Shown here: positions 43,360-50,800 of the stretch, piece after piece
Layout of the letters: every line of letters starts with the position of its first letter
Position numbering within the stretch: position 1 is the stretch's first letter
NCBI GenBank assembly: GCA_041739875.1
Contig: JBGSNA010000367.1
Coordinates: 1 to 64,000 of the forward strand
Origin: JBBSJZ01 sp041739875
GTDB lineage: Bacteria > Planctomycetota > Planctomycetia > Pirellulales > Pirellulaceae
DNA length: 64,000 bases
Direction: 5' to 3'
Translations under genes and position numbers: made by a program
Notes under the pieces: generated by a model
Told to the model about the DNA's origin: nothing
Seen by the model: the letters and a program-made list of their open reading frames with translations, nothing else
Database searches by the model: none

Positions 43360-45897
43360 ATGTCCAACGTGCCTGATTCGAACTCACCAAGCAAAACACC
43401 TTCGAGCAGCGACATTAAGTTTGCTGACATCGCTGTCTTGAATGATCCCAACAAGCCATTCGATGATGAAGGCTTGTTTGCACGCGACGTCGATGGACAA
43501 CTGATTCGCGTCGAAAAAGCGACTGCGTCTGAACTCGATGAAGACGTCCATTTGACCATCGATGGTATGGAAATCACCGTCAAAAAAGCCGTGCCCACGC
43601 GAGACAGCCAAGGGAACATTCAACGCGATCGCAATGGTGAACCGATTCCGCGTGCGACGACGATCTTCGATGCCACGAGCCTAGCTTTCGTTCGCAATCC
43701 GGGCGACCCGCATCCAATCCCTGCACTTTGCCACAAAGAACACTTACCGCCCGTCGGCGTATGTCGTGTTTGCGTCGTCGAAGCGGCCGAGATGAGCCGC
43801 CGAGGGATGCGTAAAAAGCTCGTGCCATCGTGCGTGCAACGCATTAGCGAGGGCATGATCGTCAATACGATCAACAGCCAAGCCGACCCCGAAGCAGCAC
43901 AACGTGTGAAAGCGGCGAGCAGCACCGTCGTCGAATTGCTTGTTGCCGACCACTTACCGAACCAGCAAAAGGACGCACCTGGAAACGAACTGGCCGCAAT
44001 CGCCAAGCGCCTCGGCATTAGTCAATCACGATTCGCTCCGCTGGATATAAAACGTGGTCAAGACGACAGCAGCCAAATGATATCGGTCGACCACGACCAG
44101 TGCATCTTGTGCGGACGTTGCCAACGTGGCTGCAATTGGATCAAGCACAACAACGTGATTGGACGTGGCGAGAAAGGATACGAATCGCGGATTATTTTTG
44201 ACCTCGATGATCCAATGGGCACGAGCTCCTGCGTTTCTTGCGGCGAATGTGCTATCAGCTGTCCCACCGGCGCTCTTGAATTCCAAACCTCCTTCATCCA
44301 GACCCAAATCAAGCGGGTCCAGGATGAGATGATCGAGGAAAAGAAGGATGGCGAGATTGTCACGGCTGACGAGATGATCAAGTATCCGCTCTTCTCAGGG
44401 ATCCCGTACAAGTTTCTCCAGTTCAATGGCGCTGCGGTCGTTCGCCGGATGCTCAAGAAAGGCGACGTGCTTTGCCGCGAAGGAGAATACGGTTCAACCG
44501 CGTTCATTATTCTCTCGGGCAAGTTCGAGATTTTCCTCAATACGACTCGCGGAGCCGTTCGCAACCAATCCGCCGGTGGACTACGCGGGCTACTTGGCGG
44601 GCTGAAAACGGTTATCACCAAAGTCGGTGGCAAAGCGAGACTCAGTGACGTGGGTGCCGCTTCGTTGAGTGAGAACGAGCGGATCTTCCGAGGCCCCGAG
44701 GACTTGATACTCGGCGAAATGACGTGCATGAACCGCTACCCGCGTTCTGCAACCGTCGTTGCTGCGGAAGATTCCGAGGTCCTCGAAATTCGTCGCAATG
44801 TTCTGTTCATGTTGCAACGCAACGCGGTCAGCCGTGATATCCTCGATCGTATCTATCGAAAAAGATCGCTCAGCGGTCAACTCGCGTCGCTGCCAATCTT
44901 TGAAACACTCGATGAGGCAAAACGTAAAGCGGCAGGTGAATTTCTTCGAGACAAAGCCGATCTTGTATCCGTCGACCCAGGACAAACAATTTTCAAACAA
45001 GGCGATATTGCCGATGCATATTATGTTAATCGGCTAGGATTTGTAAAAGTCACCCAGGCCTACGGACGCGACGAACGTGTCTTAAACTATCTCGGCCCCG
45101 GCAACGGATTCGGCGATATCGGATTGCTCAGCCGTATAGGTGATTTGCTCGGTGGATCGTTGGGTCAAAAGAGCAAGCGTGGCGTTCGCACCGCAACGTG
45201 CTCAGCTTTAGATCACGTCGAATTGATTCGAATTCGTGGCGAGCACTTTAGTGAGCTCGTTGAACGATACCCGGAACTCGGCGAAGCTCTCGCTGAAAAG
45301 GCCAAGCAAATACTTGATCGTGATGAAGCCTCGCGCAAGCGATTGCAAGCTGTCGCGGCGGACGATTTCCTCGATCAAGGTTTGTTCCTCGCGCAAAGTT
45401 TGCTGGTTCTCGATCTCGAACGATGCACACGTTGTGACGAGTGCACGAAAGCCTGTGCTGATACACACGAAGGCGTTACAAGACTGGTTCGCGATGGCTT
45501 GCGTTTTGACAAATACTTGGTCGCAAGTAGTTGTCGCTCATGCATGGACCCGTACTGCTTGGTCGGTTGTCCCGTCGATGCCATCCACCGCAATGGTGAA
45601 ACTCTCGAAATTGAGATCGAAGACTACTGCATCGGCTGCGGTCTTTGCGCTGAAAATTGTCCCTACGGCAATATCAACATGCACGGGTTCCCAAAGCAGG
45701 AAGTCGACGAGAATGGCAAGTTGCGACTGGTTTTCGAAGAACGCGGTGGAAAGAAACTTCCGGTCGTACAACAACGTGCAACCACGTGCGATCTTTGCCG
45801 CAGCGTCGATGGCAAACCCAGTTGCGTTTACGCCTGCCCGCACGAAGCTGCGTTCCGCATGTCGGGGCAACAACTGATGGAAATCGTCAAAGGCTAA
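43360..45897 (+). CDS. NuoG-like Fe-S protein with two cyclic-nucleotide-binding domains and a C-terminal ferredoxin module
   Basis: 845 residues, cytoplasmic. Residues 110-165: NuoG-type [2Fe-2S] domain (Cys124, 135, 138, 158). The next NuoG element, normally a His-Cys3 [4Fe-4S] site, keeps DH (about 197) but lacks the three Cys (DHLPNQQKDAPGNEL). Residues 248-301: two [4Fe-4S] sites, CILCGRCQRGC and CVSCGECAISC. Residues about 345-500: CNB domain 1 with an inserted Gly/Ser-rich loop and a canonical phosphate cassette LGEMTCMNRYPRSATV. Residues about 515-665: CNB domain 2 with FGDIGLL and RTATC, interrupted by a loop. Residues 689-830: four [4Fe-4S] Cys groups of the HybA/DmsB type (CTRCDECTKAC, CRSCMDPYC, CIGCGLCAENC, CDLC...CVYAC). 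Function: electron transfer from NuoEF, probably regulated by nucleotide binding. It follows the NuoEF gene by two bases. Confidence 0.88.
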   Translation: MSNVPDSNSPSKTPSSSDIKFADIAVLNDPNKPFDDEGLFARDVDGQLIRVEKATASELDEDVHLTIDGMEITVKKAVPTRDSQGNIQRDRNGEPIPRATTIFDATSLAFVRNPGDPHPIPALCHKEHLPPVGVCRVCVVEAAEMSRRGMRKKLVPSCVQRISEGMIVNTINSQADPEAAQRVKAASSTVVELLVADHLPNQQKDAPGNELAAIAKRLGISQSRFAPLDIKRGQDDSSQMISVDHDQCILCGRCQRGCNWIKHNNVIGRGEKGYESRIIFDLDDPMGTSSCVSCGECAISCPTGALEFQTSFIQTQIKRVQDEMIEEKKDGEIVTADEMIKYPLFSGIPYKFLQFNGAAVVRRMLKKGDVLCREGEYGSTAFIILSGKFEIFLNTTRGAVRNQSAGGLRGLLGGLKTVITKVGGKARLSDVGAASLSENERIFRGPEDLILGEMTCMNRYPRSATVVAAEDSEVLEIRRNVLFMLQRNAVSRDILDRIYRKRSLSGQLASLPIFETLDEAKRKAAGEFLRDKADLVSVDPGQTIFKQGDIADAYYVNRLGFVKVTQAYGRDERVLNYLGPGNGFGDIGLLSRIGDLLGGSLGQKSKRGVRTATCSALDHVELIRIRGEHFSELVERYPELGEALAEKAKQILDRDEASRKRLQAVAADDFLDQGLFLAQSLLVLDLERCTRCDECTKACADTHEGVTRLVRDGLRFDKYLVASSCRSCMDPYCLVGCPVDAIHRNGETLEIEIEDYCIGCGLCAENCPYGNINMHGFPKQEVDENGKLRLVFEERGGKKLPVVQQRATTCDLCRSVDGKPSCVYACPHEAAFRMSGQQLMEIVKG

Positions 45898-46109
45898 ACT
45901 CATGCGGTCGCAGGGAACGTTCGTGAAAGAGAAACGCTTGTGAAACTGGTGTCGCCAAGAGCAACTAGCCTCCCAGTGAAAATCGCGAACGTTTTAGCCT
46001 TTCGCCTTGAGTTAAAATCTTGGTATTGGACAATTTCTGAGTAAGTTTTACGGCGAGCCGTCTTGGATGACGTCGCCAAATCGCTGCTTTACACGGATGA
46101 AGCCCAGCC

Positions 46110-47228
46110 ATGATTCTTCGTCGCCTGATTTGCGCCGCCTTGCTGTTCGCCCTTTCTTCAACAGCCTACGCTCAAGCTCCCAGCTTTCTTGGAAAAATAT
46201 TGGGCAAGCGAGGCGTTGAAGCCGACTCCAGCAAATCCTATGACCTAACGGTTGAGGACGGTCCGTGGATGATCCTCGCAGCCAATTTTGCGGGCGAAAA
46301 CTCAAGGAGTCAGGCCGAAAAACTCGTGCTTGAGATTCGACAAGATCTCAAAATGCCTGCGTTCATTCACCACGAGCATTTCGACTTCACGGGCAAAGTC
46401 AGCAAGCGAGCGGAGTTATCGGAGAACCACCGCTATGCCAACCAATATCAATACGAAGCGTACGCAGTCCTCGTTGGTGAGTACGACACCGTCCAACACC
46501 CTGCGATCGACAAAGACCTTGCGGCCATCAAGATTGCAAAGCCGTCCGTGTTCGCTGAGACCGATACCGATGCCTCCCGTGCCGCGACGGACAGTCCGAT
46601 TCCGGCTCTCAATGCCGTCAAGAAACTGATTTACAAAAGAACGGACAAAGTCAAAGGTCCCATGGCTGGTGCCTTCGTTACTCGCAACCCTATGTTGCCT
46701 GACGACTACTTTGATGCACCACAAGTTGATTCGTTTGTGAGCGAGCTAAACGCAGACCAAGAATTTAGCCTATTAGCATGCAAGGGTAAGTTCACCGTCA
46801 TCGTAAAGACGTTTGAAGGATTCGGTAAATTCGTAAGTGGACACGATCAGGGCGAATTTCAACCAAGCCTCGATCGTTTGAACAAGATCGGAGCTGACGC
46901 TGACAAGATGACTAAAGAGCTGAGACGCCAGGGAAAAGAAGCCTACCAATTTCACGACCGTAACCGATCGCTGGTCACGATTGGTAGTTTCGATACACTA
47001 GGTCGAGAACTACCCGATGGAGGCTTCGAGTACGACCCGGCGATTCGGGCGGTAATGCAAGAGTACAACGCTTTTAATGTGCGTCCCGAATTAGCACGTC
47101 AAGTACCACGTGGTGCAAACGGTGTGGCAAGCAATGGCGTGGCGTTGATACCTTTCGATATTAGGCCAACACCAATCGCCGTGCCAAAAGCTTCCAAGTT
47201 AAACTGGCCCGCTTTAGGAATGCGATAA
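46110..47228 (+). CDS. Secreted protein of unknown function
   Basis: 372 residues with a clear signal peptide (MILRRLICAALLFALSSTAYAQ). No domain recognised. The segment GPWMILAANFAGENSRSQAEKLVLEIR (about 51-77) followed by a second FTVIVKTFEGF unit (about 230-240) recalls the strand-helix rhythm of SPOR-like repeats, but the match is too weak to claim. The stop overlaps the rdgB start (TAATG at 47226-47230), so they are co-translated. Envelope location is likely. Confidence 0.75.
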   Translation: MILRRLICAALLFALSSTAYAQAPSFLGKILGKRGVEADSSKSYDLTVEDGPWMILAANFAGENSRSQAEKLVLEIRQDLKMPAFIHHEHFDFTGKVSKRAELSENHRYANQYQYEAYAVLVGEYDTVQHPAIDKDLAAIKIAKPSVFAETDTDASRAATDSPIPALNAVKKLIYKRTDKVKGPMAGAFVTRNPMLPDDYFDAPQVDSFVSELNADQEFSLLACKGKFTVIVKTFEGFGKFVSGHDQGEFQPSLDRLNKIGADADKMTKELRRQGKEAYQFHDRNRSLVTIGSFDTLGRELPDGGFEYDPAIRAVMQEYNAFNVRPELARQVPRGANGVASNGVALIPFDIRPTPIAVPKASKLNWPALGMR

Positions 47229-47848
47229 TGTTCGATCTGGTTCTTGGTACCAACAACTCCAAAAAGCTCATTGAATTGAAGTTGTTATTGCCAGCGGATC
47301 GAATCCAACTTTCGTCGCTTGCGGATATTGACGGTTCGATTGACGTTGACGAAACGGGAACCACGTTCACGGAAAACGCAGCACTGAAAGCTACCGTTCA
47401 AGCAAAGCACCTTGGACGTTGGGTACTTGCCGAAGACAGCGGACTGACGGTTGACGCATTGGGCGGTCGTCCGGGTGTCTACTCAGCACGTTACGCTGGC
47501 GAAACCCGCGACGATGAAGCGAACAATGCCAAATTGCTCGAAGAACTAAAAAACGTACCCGATGCGAAACGCACAGCACAGTTCAATTGCTACATGTGCT
47601 TATCAGACCCGGAGGGCAACGTGAGAATCGAGACTCACGATACCTGTGGCGGTATCATCGCACAAAAACGCAGTGGTTCCGCCGGATTCGGCTACGACCC
47701 ACTCTTTATTATACCGGAGTACCACCGCACGTTTGGTGAACTCAATCTCGCTGTCAAGCAAGCGATTAGCCACCGTTCACGCGCACTTCGGAATTTCATT
47801 CCGAAGCTGCTACGCCTCATCGACAGCGAAGTCACACGCCTGGCATAA
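47228..47848 (+). CDS. rdgB: Non-canonical purine NTP pyrophosphatase (RdgB/HAM1)
   Basis: 206 residues, cytoplasmic. It hydrolyses dITP, XTP and similar damaged nucleotides to monophosphates, keeping them out of DNA. Motifs: LGTNNSKKLIELKLLL at the N-terminus, TFTENAALKA, the catalytic Asp in AEDSGLTVDALGGRPGVYSA, and GSAGFGYDPLFIIPE with the closing ISHRSRAL. Length is usual. The start shares a base with the stop of the upstream secreted protein. It converges on the giant repeat-protein gene with 12 bases between stops. Confidence 0.94.
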   Translation: MFDLVLGTNNSKKLIELKLLLPADRIQLSSLADIDGSIDVDETGTTFTENAALKATVQAKHLGRWVLAEDSGLTVDALGGRPGVYSARYAGETRDDEANNAKLLEELKNVPDAKRTAQFNCYMCLSDPEGNVRIETHDTCGGIIAQKRSGSAGFGYDPLFIIPEYHRTFGELNLAVKQAISHRSRALRNFIPKLLRLIDSEVTRLA

Positions 47849-47860
47849 GCGCACCGCAGC

Positions 47861-50800
47861 TTATGTTCCGTAGTTGTAGTAACCAGGCTCATCTTTGCCG
47901 TCGCCGTCCCAGTCACCAACAACAGGTTGGCTCTTGTTGCTTTCGCGCGGAACTTCAATTCGCAGATCATTTCCGGTGAGTCGTCGGTCACCGTCGGTAT
48001 CGATGATCCACAGGTCGCCACGAATGACACCGATCTCGTCGATCCCGTCGCCAGTGAAATCGCCGGCGATCGGCTCGTCACCTGGCAACTCACCGTACTC
48101 GGCTCGAGTATCCTTGTCGGTCCAACGACCATCTCCGTCAGCATCAAGCAGCCATTGTCCGCTACGGAACACGGCGATTTGGTCGATGCCGTCCCCGTTC
48201 CAGTCGCCTGTGATCGGCGTATCGACTTGCTCGCCATAACTGAAGACGTGATCGACCGCATCCGCTCGAAGCACACCCTCGTTGCCGCGACGCATCAATC
48301 GCTTGCGGTCATCACCGCGGGATTCAGTACCAACGAGTTGTTCACGACTGACATCACGTCGACGCATGTTGGCCGGGTCAGGCAACCCTGGCTCGTCTTT
48401 GATGCGCTGCGGATCGCGTTGCCACTGACGGCCGAAGATACCGATGTCGTCTTTTCCGTCACCGTCCCAGTCCCCGACAACAGGTCGATCTAGTTCGGTG
48501 CCAAGCCGAATCCAAAGGTCACCCTCGTCCCAATGACCATTACCGTTGAAGTCTACAAACCACTTCCCGGCAACGAACAGCACCGCTTCATCAATTCCAT
48601 TTCCGTCAAAGTCACCGGCCATCGCAATCGCGTCTTCGTCGCCAAGCAACATCACTTCGGACTTGCTCAAACGTTTGCCGCGACGATCAACTAGCGTCCA
48701 TTTTCCTTTCGAGCGATTATTCGAATCCCATGCCTCGCGAGATTGTTGGGCGTTCGCGAACTTCACTAACTCGTCAACAGTTGCATCGGACTGTGGTAAA
48801 CCACCGTTGATCACGCTCAAATGCCAAGACACAGCCCATTCATCATCCGCTTGCATCGTTCTTCGAAATTCGAGAGGTGACGCATAACTGACCAAACGTA
48901 TTGGGTTCAAGAAGTTTTCAATCGGCGTATCAACTCTCGGCGTCACCGGCTTGGGCTGATCCACGAGCGGGATCAATACCAATGGATCCACAATGATTTC
49001 GCTGAAGTTATTGGAAACGCTTTGATCGCCGGGCGCAAGCGAAATATTTAAAATCGCGTCGTTCCGCGGATCGGTTAACTCACTGGCCGCAAGCGTTTGG
49101 ATCACGATCTCGTTCGCGTCATCCTTTCGATCCGCAACGTTTACCGCGACACCACCGCTTGAGCCGGCAACGTCGAGCCCGTCGAAATAGTCATCGGGCT
49201 GCACTTGGTAGACGTGATAGGTACCTGGACGCAATCCCGTGAACTCATAGAATCCATTCTCATCCGTTTGCACGCGAATCGGGCCATCGGGATACGTTCC
49301 CGGCAGCGTCCTATCCGCCGTAAAGGGCTGGCCCAAAACGTTCCGCAACTCCAGCGTCACACCGCCGATTCGTGCGTCGTCTTCTGTGAGCAAGCCATCT
49401 TTAAATTCACGCAGTCGCGCTGGATCCGGCGCACTAGCGAGTGTGATCGCATCACCATCTTGAAACACGAATCCAGAAATCGTTGCTGGCGGAACTTCTG
49501 GAAAATTGTACTCGACACCTTGCGTTCCACCGACCAGCGTGATGCCGACGATCAAGTCATCAACCGTGGAATCGCCACCGGCGGAGCCAACGACCTGACC
49601 CCCGTGAAAGAGACCGCTGGGCTGGGTCTCTCGCACCGCGTAAACACCGGGAGCTAACCCATCGAATCGATAGAGCCCAAGAGAATCCGTTCGAGTTTGC
49701 GAGACAACGGCGCGCGCATCATTTAGCAATTCAACAAGAACGCCAGGAAGAGGCACTTCCCCACCATCAAATTTCTGGTTGACGTCCTTTTCCTTCCAAA
49801 CTCGCCCAGAAATCGAAGAAGGCGGCAACTCACAAAAGTCATAATTGATGACGTTTGTTCCTGCCTGGAGCTGTAACGTCAGCAGGTCATCGCCCAACAC
49901 GCGACCACCTCCGCTACCCACCACTTGCCCACCTTGGAAGTAGCCATCGGGCTGTTCCTCGAAGATTATATATTCCCCGGGTGCTAGTTCATCAAAATGA
50001 TATTCACCATCCGAGTTGGTCTTGGTTGTTCGCAGGACGTTTCCGAGCGTATCACGTAGCTGAATCACGACGCCCTCAAGCGGAGCCTCGCCCTCGTCGC
50101 GAATACAGTCGTGGTTGGCATCAACATACACAACTCCTGAAATTGACGATGGCGGCAACTCACAGAAGTCATAGTCGACAAGATTTTGTCCCGCTGGGAT
50201 CGCTACGCCAAGCAAGTCGTCGCCAAGAACGCGACCTCCGCCACTTCCGACCGTTTGGCCGCCCTGGTAAAAGCCGTCTGGCTGTTGCTCAAAAACTTGA
50301 TAGTCACCCGGTGCAAGCCCACCGAACGTGTAGCGTCCGCTCGCGTCGGTTTGTGTCGTTTCGATAACGCGTCCCGATGCGTCACGAAGTTGAATGACGA
50401 CGCCAGCAAGCGGTGGTTCATCTTCGTCTCGTTCGCAATCCGCGTCGAGATCGACATACACCACACCACTAATCGATGACGGTTCAAGCTCACAAAAATT
50501 GTATTGCGTGAGTCGCTCGCCCCAAGCAATTGGGATACGTGAGATCACGTCCTGCTTTGAATCATCGCCACCGGCGCTTCCAGCTTTTTGGCCGCCTTGG
50601 ATCCAACCGACAGGTTGAATCTCGCGAACCATGTAGCTCCCCGCCATTAGATTACTAAACAAATAACGCCCATTCGCGTCCGTGTTGGCTGTCGCGACAA
50701 GTTTGCCAGCGTCATCGTACAATTCGACAAGAACACCCGAGATGGGTGCTTCGTCCATGTCAAACTCGCAATCACCGTCTCGGTCGGAGAAGACAAATCC

